Shown here in pieces: positions 7,426 through 15,705 of a stretch of 32,463 bases of DNA. The first letter of the stretch is position 1; each line of letters begins with the position of its first letter. The notes under the pieces are model-generated. The model saw only the letters and a list, made by a program, of their open reading frames with translations. It was not told the origin of the DNA and ran no database searches. Origin of the DNA: Streptomyces abyssomicinicus (GTDB lineage Bacteria; Actinomycetota; Actinomycetes; Streptomycetales; Streptomycetaceae); the NCBI RefSeq assembly GCF_008974245.1, contig NZ_BBZI01000019.1, positions 14,053 through 46,515 on the forward strand, given 5' to 3'. The position numbers were made by a program, and so were the translations under genes.

Positions 7426-8424
7426 ATGGGGGACTTGCTCGCATTCCTGGGGGTGACCGAGGAAGAGGAGCGGGTGTACCGGGCTCTCCTGCGCCGCGGT
7501 TCCTCCTCGGATCCCGGAACCGTCGACGATTCCCCGGCCCCGGACGGGGCGCCCGACCGGGAGTCCTTGGAGAAACTGCTGCTCCTGGGCCTGGCGACGC
7601 GGACCGGCGATGTGACGCGGGCGGTCCCGCCACCCCGCGCGGTGGACGCCCTCATCGACCGCCGGCTGCGGATCCTGAGGGACGAGCTGGAGGGCGAGGT
7701 CGCTCGCCGGTCGGTCATCGAGACGCTCTTCATGGAGTGCTGGACGGACGGTCCCTCGGCCCGCTCCCCCTCTCCGGGCGAGGGCCAGGTGATCACCCAG
7801 CTGAACGGCATCGAGGCGGTCCGCGAAGCCATCGACGAGCTGACGTTCTTCGCCCGTACCGAGGACCTGACCACCGAGCCCGCCGGAATCCTCAGCCCGG
7901 AGTCCATCGCCGTCTCCCGCCCGATCAACATGCGGCTGCTGCGGCGGGGGGTGCGGCTGCGCATGGTCATGGGCGCGGCCGTCCTGAAGGACGAGCCCTC
8001 GCTCTCCTACATGCGTGAACTGTCCTCGCACGGCGCCGAGGTGCGGGTCTCCCAGCAGCCGGTGGAGAAAGTGATCATCGTCGACCGGTCTGCCGCGCTC
8101 ACGCCCATCGACCCCGCCCGGACCGCCCTCGGCGCGCTGCTGGTCCGCGAACGCGGCCTGGTGACCACGCTGGTGACTCTCTTCGAACGCATGTGGGAGG
8201 CGGCGGACGAGCTCCCCCACGAAGAGGTCGACGTCGTCTCGGACACCGAGCTGGAGATCCTGGCGATGCTCAGGGAGGCCGACAAGGACGAGACGGCCGC
8301 CCGTCACCTGGGCATGTCGGTGCGGACCTACCGCAAGCACCTGGCCGCCCTGATGCGCCGTCTGGGCGCCGCGAACCGGGTCGAGGCGGCTCTCATCGCC
8401 CATGCGAAGGGCTGGCTGACCTGA
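7426..8424 (+). CDS. TrmB/LuxR-type transcriptional regulator of the daptide cluster
   Basis: 332 residues. The C-terminal ~60 (VSDTELEILAMLREADKDETAARHLGMSVRTYRKHLAALMRRLGA) is a LuxR/GerE-type helix-turn-helix. The middle (ILSPESIAVSRPINMRLLRRGVRLRMV...VRVSQQPVEKVIIVDRSAAL) matches the phospholipase-D-like sensor segment common in Streptomyces TrmB-LuxR fusion regulators; the N-terminal part (FLGVTEEEERVYRALLRRG) is a degenerate TrmB-like winged helix. The ATG at 7426 follows a GGGGGGA. It is divergent from the daptide operon, so it is the obvious candidate activator. The ligand is unknown. Confidence 0.8.
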   Translation: MGDLLAFLGVTEEEERVYRALLRRGSSSDPGTVDDSPAPDGAPDRESLEKLLLLGLATRTGDVTRAVPPPRAVDALIDRRLRILRDELEGEVARRSVIETLFMECWTDGPSARSPSPGEGQVITQLNGIEAVREAIDELTFFARTEDLTTEPAGILSPESIAVSRPINMRLLRRGVRLRMVMGAAVLKDEPSLSYMRELSSHGAEVRVSQQPVEKVIIVDRSAALTPIDPARTALGALLVRERGLVTTLVTLFERMWEAADELPHEEVDVVSDTELEILAMLREADKDETAARHLGMSVRTYRKHLAALMRRLGAANRVEAALIAHAKGWLT

Positions 8425-8583
8425 CGCGATCCCGTGCGGGGCGCCGCCGGCTCCGCGCGAGCTGAACCGCCGTACGGCCGGACACAAGTGCCGCCGCTTT
8501 TCCTCTCGTGCTCCTCGATCGTGTGTGCAGTCCGCCGTTGCCCCATCTGGCGGTTCATGTAGTGATCAAAGGTGACGCGGGAC

Positions 8584-9894
8584 ATGCCCAGAAACGAGGA
8601 CCTGGTGACCCGTTCGTCCCCCGCTGCCGCTGCAGACGGTTCCTTCGAGGACGTGGGGCAGGTGCCCGAGGACGCGGAGACGTTCTCCGCCGCCGCGGTC
8701 GTCCCGGCGGCCGGCGTGCACGAGCCCAGGCCGCCGATCGCGGTCCACCCGCACATGGTCTTCGGGGCGGGGCTGACCGATCCGCTCGACTATGTGGTGC
8801 TGCTGCACTGCTCGTTCATGGCGGACGCGGGACGGCCGTTCACGGTCGCCGAGCTCGTCACGTCGCTGCGGACGGAGGGGATCGTCAGCTCGAACGGCCG
8901 TCTGGTGGGCAGGGACGCCGTCTACGGGGCGTTCCGGCGGCTCGTCCGCGCGGGGTTCCTCCGGCGTTCCCAGTCCAACGAGAAGGGGCGGTTCGGAGCC
9001 GTCCGCTACGAGTTGTTCCGGCATCCGGAGTACAACCCCGACTGGTCCCCGGGAGCGACGAACCCGCAGGTCGAACCGCTCACGGCATCGACGGACGCGG
9101 CGTGGCCTGCGGAAACGGGCATCGCCGCAGGCCGGACCGCTTACGGCATCGACGGACACGGTGACGCCGGACACGGCGATGCCGGTCATGGTGAGGCGGC
9201 CGTCGCCGCAGGTCGTACCGCTTACGGCATTGCCGGACACGGTGGCGCCGTCCCCCCCGTACCCCCCCTAGGGGGAGGTACTACCTCCCCCTACCCCCGC
9301 AGGACCTCGTCGCCTGCCGGGACCGCGACGGGGAAGGACCGGGACACCCGCTCCGCGCGGACCGCGCGGGGCTCCGACGGCGCGCTGCCGCCCGACCTGG
9401 CCGCCGTCGCCGAGTTCCTCCGGGGTCTGCCGGGGGACGTCGCGCTGAACGTGAAGCAGCGCCGCAAGCTCGCGCCGCTGCTGCTGGAGACCGTCGAGGC
9501 CGACGGCTGGGCCCTGGGCGGCGACCTGTTACGCGCGTTGTCGGTGTCCCGGGACAGCAGCCCTGTGATCAACCGGCTGGCGGTGATGAGACACCGGGTG
9601 GAGAACCTCCCGCCGCCCAGGGCCACCGCGCCCGAGGGACCGCCCGATCCTGCCGGCGAGCCCTGCCCGTACCACCCGTCTCGGCTGCTGGAGTCGTGCC
9701 CCTGCCAGACGGCTGTGGCACCCGGCGGTCTTCCGGGGCCGCGGGGCGCGGAGGGCGAAGGCCCGGTGACCGGCGAGGCACTGGCCCGGCTGAAGGCCAA
9801 GCTGGGCCTGGACCCGTCCCGCCCTGCCGGGCACGACGGCCAAGCCGCCCCGCGGCCCGTCCCGGTGACCGCCAGACGGCTGCCGGCCCCATGA
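8584..9894 (+). CDS. Rep1-like winged-helix replication protein with internal iterons (module 1)
   Basis: 436 residues. An N-terminal winged-helix domain (~55-155: DYVVLLHCSFMADAGRPFTVAELV...AVYGAFRRLVRAGFLRRS) is followed by a repetitive Gly/His/Ala stretch (GHGDAGHGDAGHG, ~190-215), a second conserved helical block (AEFLRGLPGDVALNVKQRRKLAPLLLE) and a C-terminal Cys cluster (CPYHPSRLLESCPC) that may bind zinc. It is coupled by ATGA to a DnaB-like helicase. This gene order and repeats inside the coding region match the rep1/rep2 organisation of Streptomyces linear plasmids such as pSLA2. Codon 316 is TTA (9529-9531), implying bldA dependence. ATG 8584 has AAAGG upstream; GTG 8572 is an alternative. 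Confidence 0.75.
   Translation: MPRNEDLVTRSSPAAAADGSFEDVGQVPEDAETFSAAAVVPAAGVHEPRPPIAVHPHMVFGAGLTDPLDYVVLLHCSFMADAGRPFTVAELVTSLRTEGIVSSNGRLVGRDAVYGAFRRLVRAGFLRRSQSNEKGRFGAVRYELFRHPEYNPDWSPGATNPQVEPLTASTDAAWPAETGIAAGRTAYGIDGHGDAGHGDAGHGEAAVAAGRTAYGIAGHGGAVPPVPPLGGGTTSPYPRRTSSPAGTATGKDRDTRSARTARGSDGALPPDLAAVAEFLRGLPGDVALNVKQRRKLAPLLLETVEADGWALGGDLLRALSVSRDSSPVINRLAVMRHRVENLPPPRATAPEGPPDPAGEPCPYHPSRLLESCPCQTAVAPGGLPGPRGAEGEGPVTGEALARLKAKLGLDPSRPAGHDGQAAPRPVPVTARRLPAP
9065..9242 (+). repeat. Three 36-bp imperfect direct repeats (iterons) inside rep1, module 1
   Basis: Copies at 9065-9100, 9126-9161 and 9207-9242, pattern CGCAGG-CG-ACCGCT-ACGGCAT-G-CGGAC-CGG. A shorter CCGGACACGG motif recurs between copies 2 and 3. 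They encode the repetitive TAYGI(D/A)GHG segment. By analogy with pSLA2-type plasmids these are probable binding sites for the protein they encode and mark the origin. Confidence 0.65.
9269..9293. other. Perfect 12-bp palindrome next to the iterons (origin element, module 1)
   Basis: TAGGGGGAGGTA, one base, TACCTCCCCCTA, flanked by C-runs on both sides. It lies 26 bp after the last iteron, within the rep1 coding sequence. Likely part of the replication origin as a protein-binding or melting/cruciform site; function inferred from position. Confidence 0.5.
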
Positions 9895-11351
9895 GCGGGT
9901 CCGGGCCGCCCGCTGCCGCCAGCGATCCTCCCGCCCTGCGTCACCCTTCCACGACGAGGGAGCACCTCATCATCGCCGTCCCCCCGCAGCCCCGGCCGCG
10001 GCACGAACAGCACGACGTGCCCGGCCCCGAGCGCGTGCCACCGCACGACCCCGACGCCGAGGCGGCCGTGCTGGGGGCGATGCTGCTGTCCCCGGACGCC
10101 GTCGGCGACGTCGTCGACGCCCTCGGCCCGCTGGGCGCCGACGCGTTCTACGGGCCGCACCACCAGACCGTGTACCGGGCGATCGTGGAGATGTACGCCG
10201 AGGGCGCGAAGGCGGACCCGATCACGGTCGGCGCGCACCTATCCGAGCGCGGCGAGATCGGCAGGGTCGGCGGTCCCGCCGCCCTTCACGCGCTGGCGCA
10301 GGGCGTGTCGTCGCCGACGGTCGCGGCCGACTACGCCCGCATCGTCGTCGACCGGGCCAAGCTGCGGCGTCTGGCGGCCGCCGGCGTGCAGATCGCCGAG
10401 CTGGGCTACGCGGGGCTGGGCGAGGCCGACGACGTCCTGGACCGGGCCGCGGCCACGTTGTCGCGGGTGACCCGGGCCGGCGAGCGGTCCGCGGGGACGC
10501 CGTTCCGCGAGGTGTTCCACCGGGCGGTGGCCGCCTCGGAGAAGGTGCAGCAGGACGGACAGCCGCCGGGCGCGCTCACCGGGTACCGCGGCTTCGACTC
10601 CCTCACCAACGGGCTGCACCCCGGGCAGATGGTCATCGTCGCGGGGCGGCCCGCGATGGGGAAGTCCACCGTGGCCCTGGACCTCGCCCGGCACGCGGCG
10701 TTCATGGAGGACCGTCAGGTGGTGTTCTTCTCGCTGGAGATGAGCGAGATCGAGATCGGCCAGCGCGTCATCTCGGCGGAGGCGGGCGTGGCCCTGGACC
10801 ACATCCGCAGCGGCCGGATGAGCGAGGACTCCTGGGCCCGCGTCGCCGGGATCTCCGAGCGCATGGACACCGAGCGGCTCCTCGTCGACGACCGGCCCGG
10901 CCTGAGCCTCACCCAGATCAAGGCGGCCGCCCGGCGGGTCCAGCAGCGCCTGGGCCTCGACCTCGTCGTCGTCGACTACCTGCAGCTCGTGCGGAGCCCG
11001 GGTCGACGCGCGGAGAACCGGCAGGTCGAGGTCGCCGAGACCAGCCGGAACATCAAGCTCATGGCCAAGGAGCTCGAGATTCCCGTGGTGGTGCTCGCCC
11101 AGCTCAACCGGGGTCCCGAGCAGCGGCAGGACAAGCGGCCGGTGCTCTCCGACCTCCGGGAGTCGGGCTCGCTGGAGCAGGACGCCGACCTGGTCGTCCT
11201 GCTCCACCGCGAGGACGCCTACGAGAGGACCTCCCCGCGTGCCGGGGAGGTCGACCTGATCGTGGCCAAGCACCGCAACGGCCCCGTCGGCACGGTCACG
11301 GTCGCCGCGCAGCTCCACTTCGCCCGGTTCGCCGACATGCCCGCGCGCTGA
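9891..11351 (+). CDS. dnaB: DnaB-like replicative helicase (Rep2-like, module 1)
   Basis: 486 residues, full length for a DnaB. The N-terminal primase-interacting domain begins about residue 45 (PHDPDAEAAVLGAMLLSPDAV). The RecA-like motor has Walker A AGRPAMGKST (~251-260), the SLEMS motif, Walker B LVVVDYLQL (~358-366) and the LSDLRESGSLEQDADLV region. It unwinds DNA 5'-3' as a hexamer at the fork. It is coupled by ATGA to the Rep1-like gene. In pSLA2-type linear plasmids the Rep1/DnaB-like pair starts internal bidirectional replication. The first ~40 residues are poorly conserved low-complexity sequence. Confidence 0.92.
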   Translation: MSGSGPPAAASDPPALRHPSTTREHLIIAVPPQPRPRHEQHDVPGPERVPPHDPDAEAAVLGAMLLSPDAVGDVVDALGPLGADAFYGPHHQTVYRAIVEMYAEGAKADPITVGAHLSERGEIGRVGGPAALHALAQGVSSPTVAADYARIVVDRAKLRRLAAAGVQIAELGYAGLGEADDVLDRAAATLSRVTRAGERSAGTPFREVFHRAVAASEKVQQDGQPPGALTGYRGFDSLTNGLHPGQMVIVAGRPAMGKSTVALDLARHAAFMEDRQVVFFSLEMSEIEIGQRVISAEAGVALDHIRSGRMSEDSWARVAGISERMDTERLLVDDRPGLSLTQIKAAARRVQQRLGLDLVVVDYLQLVRSPGRRAENRQVEVAETSRNIKLMAKELEIPVVVLAQLNRGPEQRQDKRPVLSDLRESGSLEQDADLVVLLHREDAYERTSPRAGEVDLIVAKHRNGPVGTVTVAAQLHFARFADMPAR

Positions 11352-11501
11352 CCGCGAGGAGCGCGAGGAGCGCGGTGGAGGCCACTTGGGCGCGTGTCAT
11401 GCGCGACGGCCACCGGGGGCTCGGGTCGGGGCGCGGGACGTCCTCTGAGAGGCGTTCAGGGGCTTCCGGGAACGGAGGGGCGGGTCGGGCGTCGGACGCC
11501 G

Positions 11502-12065
11502 TCACTGCCGGGTGAGGCCCGCGGGGTCGATGTCGACGGGGAACGGAGCGTCGATCCGGGTCGTCGTCCCGGCGAGGGCGGTGACGCGTTCGACGTAACG
11601 GCCGCCGTCGAGCGTGTAGGCGGAGAGCATCGGGGCCGGGTCGAACTCCAGGCGCCAGAAGTACGGGATCGCGGCCTCCGCGTACAGCATCGGCTTGATC
11701 TTGCGGTCCATCGTGCGGTTGCCGGGGGAGACCAGCTCGACGACGAGACGCACCGCCTCGACGTCGACCGTTACGGGGTCGTCGGCGGTCGCCCCGGCGT
11801 CCGCGACGACGAGGTCGGGCACCACCAGTCCGGAGGGCAGGACGACGTTGACGCCTTCCAGGATCTCGACCGGTGCGCCGGCGGCACGGGCCGCGGCGTC
11901 CAGGGCCACGTGGAGCCGGAAGGAGGCCCTCTGGTGGCGGACACCGGGCGCGGGGGACATCACCAGCGACTCGCCGAGCAGCTCGTAGCGGGTGGTGCGG
12001 TCCTCGGGCAGTGCCAGGACGTCGGCGACGGTCCAGGGACCGGTGTGGTCGATGGCAACGCTCAT
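11502..12065 (-). CDS. Uma2-family PD-(D/E)XK nuclease-like protein
   Basis: 187 residues. Features of the Uma2/DUF820 family: YELLGESLVMSPAPGVRHQ near the N-terminus, PDLVVAD (the PD of the nuclease core), VVELVSPGNRTMDRKIK (E-x-V-S then K) and AIPYFW. The core residues look intact, so a restriction-endonuclease-like fold is likely, but no biological role is established for this large actinobacterial family. ATG 12065 has GAGGAGGTGAAGGGA upstream. Transcribed away from the recombinase-like gene at 12347 from a shared region that carries an inverted repeat. Confidence 0.85.
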   Translation of the reverse strand: MSVAIDHTGPWTVADVLALPEDRTTRYELLGESLVMSPAPGVRHQRASFRLHVALDAAARAAGAPVEILEGVNVVLPSGLVVPDLVVADAGATADDPVTVDVEAVRLVVELVSPGNRTMDRKIKPMLYAEAAIPYFWRLEFDPAPMLSAYTLDGGRYVERVTALAGTTTRIDAPFPVDIDPAGLTRQ

Positions 12066-12189
12066 TCCCTTCACCTCCTCGTGGCAGTCCCAGTGTGCCC
12101 CGCCGGACCGCCTGTGTCTGCGGACCCCGGTCCTGCCGGGACCCGCCCCTCTCGTGTCCCCGGTCGGGGCCACGAGAACACCTCCAGTC

Positions 12190-12314
12190 TAAGGTTACAA
12201 AACTCAAGGGCCGCCCACTTCCGTAGCATCGTTTGTCCGTGACGCCCTGAATTTGAGGCCCAGGACGCGACGCGCGCCCCTAAGCTGAAGCGGCCCCTGA
12301 GTTTTGTAATCTAA
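12190..12314. promoter_or_regulatory. Divergent promoter region with 23-bp inverted repeat arms
   Basis: Arms at 12190-12212 and 12292-12314 match at 20 of 23 positions in inverted orientation, with an identical 12-bp core TTACAAAACTCA. Each arm contains a TAAYCT hexamer that could be the -10 box of an outward promoter: the left arm toward the Uma2 gene, the right arm 32 bp before the recombinase-like ATG. The AT-rich arms stand out from the GC-rich background. Probably twin operators or recombinase binding sites. Confidence 0.55.
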
Positions 12315-12346
12315 TCCGCCAGGGGAGACACAGGGAGATACCGACC

Positions 12347-13198
12347 ATGCATCCCGTCGACCTGCTCCACGACTGGCTCGCCCACAGCGCCCTGCGCTCC
12401 TCCACCCGCGCCGAGTACCAGCGCGAAGTCTCCAGCTGGATCGACTGGTGCGCCCTGCGGCAGGCGGACCCCGTGCACCTGCGTCTCCAGGACGTCGCCG
12501 ACTGGTCCCACGACCGCTATCTGGAGCCGTACCTGGACGGCCGGTCCTTCGACGGCCCCGACGCCCTCGGCCACCTCGCCAGGAGGCACCCCGAGGTCGC
12601 CCGCTCCCACGACCGCCGGATCACCGCGCTCTCCCAGTACCTCGCCGCCGCCCACGACCGCGGCCTCCTGCCGGCGCTGCCCGACCTCGCACCCCTGCGC
12701 TCCGGCGTCACCCGCCCCCGCGAGGCCCACAACCGCCTCACCCCCCGCGAACGCGCCGTCCTCCTCCACACCCTCGGCTCCTGGGGCCCCGCGCACTCCC
12801 GACACCACAGACGCGACCAGCTCGCGGTCCACCTCCTCCTCGAAGGCCTCCGCCCCTCCCAGGTCGTCGGCCTCGACCTCGACGACCTCCACCCCCTGCC
12901 CGACGGCAGCTACGACGCCCGCGCCCGCGCCGAGAACAGCACGGCCGGCCGCAAATTCACCCTCGACCCCATCACCGGCACCGTCCTCCACGCCTACCTC
13001 CGCGAACGCCCCACCCCCGCCGACGGCAGCAACCGCCTCCTCCTCAACCACCACCGCAAGGCGCTCCAGTCGCGCTGGCTCAACGTCCTCGTCCAGCAGA
13101 TCGCCGCCCTCCACCCGCTGCTCGCCGAACGCAACCCCCCGGTCACCGCGGACGCCGTCGCCCACACCGGGCTCTGGGACGAACCCGGCCGCGCCTGA
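12347..13198 (+). CDS. Tyrosine-recombinase-fold protein lacking catalytic residues
   Basis: 283 residues. The N-terminal part (LHDWLAHSALRSSTRAEYQREVSSWIDWC) is a SAM-like core-binding domain, and LLLEGLRPSQVVGLDLDDL (~163-181) is the box-I region with its Arg169. The box-II position, normally H-x-x-R-H-T, reads D-A-V-A-H-T (~269-274), so the His and Arg are gone. The protein ends about 10 residues later, with no Tyr nucleophile. It should not cut DNA but could still bind it. Upstream is a 23-bp AT-rich inverted-repeat arm that may be its binding site. The reading frame is intact and codon use is typical, arguing against a recent pseudogene. Confidence 0.7.
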   Translation: MHPVDLLHDWLAHSALRSSTRAEYQREVSSWIDWCALRQADPVHLRLQDVADWSHDRYLEPYLDGRSFDGPDALGHLARRHPEVARSHDRRITALSQYLAAAHDRGLLPALPDLAPLRSGVTRPREAHNRLTPRERAVLLHTLGSWGPAHSRHHRRDQLAVHLLLEGLRPSQVVGLDLDDLHPLPDGSYDARARAENSTAGRKFTLDPITGTVLHAYLRERPTPADGSNRLLLNHHRKALQSRWLNVLVQQIAALHPLLAERNPPVTADAVAHTGLWDEPGRA

Positions 13199-13425
13199 CA
13201 CACCCGGCCCCGGCGAGCGTGCCGTGCTGCCGTCGTGCCATGTCTGCCGTCGTGCCGTCCGGAGCGACACCGCCGCCGGCCGCCGTCGCCGTGCGGCCAC
13301 GGTGCAGCTTGCTGCCCGGCCCGGTTCCGCTTGTTGCCCCCGTGGAAGGCAGCCGCGCACCCGCGGGACTGGCAGCGTCGTCGTCGGCACCACCGACACC
13401 ACGCAATCGCCGAAGGGAACCCACC

Positions 13426-13848
13426 ATGCTCCGGAACCTGGGTACGGCGGCAGGAGCCGCCGCCGCCGCTCTCCTCATCGCCGCCGCTCCGGCCTCCGCC
13501 GCCCCCAGCACCGCACAGGACAGCACCACTCCCTGGACCTGGTCGGTGAGCCGAGGCACCGCGAGCGCCGGCGGCAGCTACCAGTACGTCCCCGGCCCTG
13601 TCATCGGCGGCACCACCACCTACAACGGCACCTTCACCAACACGGGAACCGGCTGCTACGCGCTGGCCACCCTGCCCACGAGCATCGGCCTGATCCGGAC
13701 CGTCACCGAACTGTGCGGCCCCGGCACCATCGAACTGCCGGCCATCACCCTCTCCTTCACCCTGATCGACACCTCCCGCTACCTGGCCCTGTGCGAGAGC
13801 GACGGCGGCGTCCAGACGGCCCGGTGCACCAGAATCACGCGCCTCTGA
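13426..13848 (+). CDS. Small secreted protein with four cysteines
   Basis: 140 residues, ATG at 13426 preceded by GAAGGGAA. Signal peptide of about 27 residues (AAGAAAAALLIAAAPASAAP) with an Ala-x-Ala cut site. The mature protein is Thr/Gly-rich and beta-prone (GGTTTYNGTFTNTGTGCYAL) with four Cys, probably two disulfides. I do not recognise the family; Streptomyces secrete many such proteins. The 3' side has a strong hairpin at 13911. Confidence 0.75.
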   Translation: MLRNLGTAAGAAAAALLIAAAPASAAPSTAQDSTTPWTWSVSRGTASAGGSYQYVPGPVIGGTTTYNGTFTNTGTGCYALATLPTSIGLIRTVTELCGPGTIELPAITLSFTLIDTSRYLALCESDGGVQTARCTRITRL

Positions 13849-13910
13849 ACCACTCCCGGGTCCGACGGCCGCAGCACGCCGCCCTGCGGGCCGCCGAGGT
13901 ACGGCGCATG

Positions 13911-13955
13911 GTCGAAGTCCCGTCACAGCTGTTCTCCCCGTGACGGGACTTCGAC
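13911..13955. terminator. Perfect 16-bp inverted repeat, probable terminator
   Basis: GTCGAAGTCCCGTCAC, 13-nt loop, then the exact complement. It lies 62 bp after the secreted-protein stop. No T-run, which is usual in Streptomyces. Being symmetric it could stop transcription from both sides. Confidence 0.6.
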
Positions 13956-14326
13956 CGTTGAAGAGGCAACCCTCGAGGTCAAGACCTGTTACCGCGCCAC
14001 TGGCCACGCGGGTGAGGTAAGCGCTGTCCTTCGGCCGCCTTCGCGACGATGTGCTCGTCGTCGCCGGGAAAGTCCATGGTCGGCGGCCGTCTCGGCGGAC
14101 AGCCGCCGGTCCCGGCCCGCGTGCGCGGCGGCCGCGGTCGTGCGCGCCTGCGCCGACGGGCCCCACGGCCGACAGAAGGCCTGCACCTCCTGGCACCGAA
14201 GTGCTCCCACCGCCTGGCCGCCGTGCTCCGTCCCGTGGCCGCCGCTGCCGCTGCCGTTGCCGTGAACGCGGGCAGGGGAGCGTGGGCTGCGGTGACGCGG
14301 CTATTCGGTGAGATCGTGGAGTGACG
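13956..14326. other. 371-bp stretch without a clear gene
   Basis: Between the terminator and the ricin-domain gene. A 34-residue minus-strand frame beginning MDFPGDDEHIVAKAAEG with a TTA codon is readable near 14076 and could be a decayed gene start, but no family is recognisable. Nothing else supported. Confidence 0.3.
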
Positions 14327-15556
14327 TCAGCCTGCGGTGAAGGTGAACACCTGGGCGGAGGTGCCGGTGCAGGCGGTCTGCACGGCCTCGGCTCCGTCGG
14401 TGGCCGGGGGAAGGAACCCGATGCACAGGCCACTGTGGAGGGGCCGGAGCCGGAAGCCGTTGCCGGACGCTTCGAGGCGGAATTTCTGGCTGTCGCTGTC
14501 CGCGCAGCCCCTTGGGGCGAGGAGGGCTCCGGGTGAGGTCGAGGCGTCGTCGACGGCGAGACAGCCCAGGCCCTTGCCAGGGTCGGGGTTGTACCACTGG
14601 ATGCGGTAGACGTCCCCGCTCAGCTTCTCGAGTTCGACGCGCGGCAGGGGTGAGTCGGCGCACGAGTGCTGGACAGCGATCTCGCGGTCGGTACGGCCGT
14701 TGCGTTCGCGGCCTTCGGTCAGGCACCGGGAGGGCGCGGAGGCGGGATGCATTTGGGCCGCTCCTGCAGCCGGCATCCGGGCAGGTGCCGGAGTGGGCCT
14801 GGTGCTCGGAGTCGGGTCTTCCTCCTCGGCTGGCGCGTCGAGTGGTGGGGCGGCGAGCTCGCTGCTGGGCGAGGGGGCAGGTTCCGTCGTCTCCGCTTCC
14901 GCGCTCGTTGCACTGGCCGAGGGCCGGAGTTCGGCGGGCGTGGGGGTGCTGTCCGCGCGGTCGCGGTCGGTGCCGTCGTCGTCGTGCGGCCAGAACGTCA
15001 GGGCCAGGATTCCGGCGACGGCACAGGCGGCGATCGCGACCTGCGGACTGTGTCGACGCCAGGCCGACCGGGCGTAGGGGACGCTGTCGTCACCGGCCGG
15101 ACGAGGCTCTGCTTCCTCGGCCGGGCTGGCTTTCGCAGCCGCGTCGTGGCCGGCTTCCTGAGCGTGCTGGTTGTCGTCGGCGGGCTCCGGCGAGCTGGGG
15201 TGTTCCTGAGACTCGTTCTCGTCCGCCGGGACATTGGGTTGCGGGGTGTCCCGGGAGGCCGGCGGCGGGGGCACGGTGTCGGTCATGGACAGGCGCCGGC
15301 GTGCTTCGAGCCAGGCGGTCACGGTGTCGTCGTCGCTGCCGCAGGCCCTGACGTAGGCCGCCAAGAGCTCTTCACGGGGCAGGTCGTCGCGGCCGAGTGC
15401 GGCCGAGATCGTCGCCCGGGGCAGGACGTCGCCGACGTCGGTGGCGTTGCGCTCCAGCTGCCGGTAGCTCAGGTCCGCCCAGCGGCGTAACTGCCGCATC
15501 AGTGCGACGAACTCCGCCGCGCTGTTCGCCTCCGCCGGATTCGGCCCCCGCCCCAT
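14327..15556 (-). CDS. HTH - transmembrane - ricin-like lectin protein
   Basis: 409 residues. Residues ~10-90 (EFVALMRQLRRWADLSYRQLERNA...LPRATISAALGRDDLP) resemble the XRE-type helix-turn-helix of Streptomyces membrane regulators. A Pro/Glu/Ser-rich linker follows, a single membrane segment at ~172-189 (VAIAACAVAGILALTFW), then an extracellular Pro/Thr/Ser stalk and a C-terminal ricin-type beta-trefoil (~285-409, with RCLTEG, GCLAVDD, FRLRPLHSGLCIG). It could read an outside carbohydrate or cell-wall ligand and respond through the cytoplasmic HTH. ATG 15556 has AGGGGAG 6 nt upstream. It sits 149 bp from the NlpC/P60 hydrolase gene on the same strand, suggesting an envelope theme. Confidence 0.75.
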   Translation of the reverse strand: MGRGPNPAEANSAAEFVALMRQLRRWADLSYRQLERNATDVGDVLPRATISAALGRDDLPREELLAAYVRACGSDDDTVTAWLEARRRLSMTDTVPPPPASRDTPQPNVPADENESQEHPSSPEPADDNQHAQEAGHDAAAKASPAEEAEPRPAGDDSVPYARSAWRRHSPQVAIAACAVAGILALTFWPHDDDGTDRDRADSTPTPAELRPSASATSAEAETTEPAPSPSSELAAPPLDAPAEEEDPTPSTRPTPAPARMPAAGAAQMHPASAPSRCLTEGRERNGRTDREIAVQHSCADSPLPRVELEKLSGDVYRIQWYNPDPGKGLGCLAVDDASTSPGALLAPRGCADSDSQKFRLEASGNGFRLRPLHSGLCIGFLPPATDGAEAVQTACTGTSAQVFTFTAG

Positions 15557-15705
15557 CGGCACTCCCCTGTCTCTCGGGTACCAGGGGAGCCTAAAGGCCT
15601 TTGATCTGTACATGAGTGCCGTTTCCCAGGGTCGTCCGGAACGCTGTCGACTGTTCGGTGGCGGGCCCTGCTCGAGGGCCTGCTCGGTGCCATGCCGGCG
15701 GTGTG

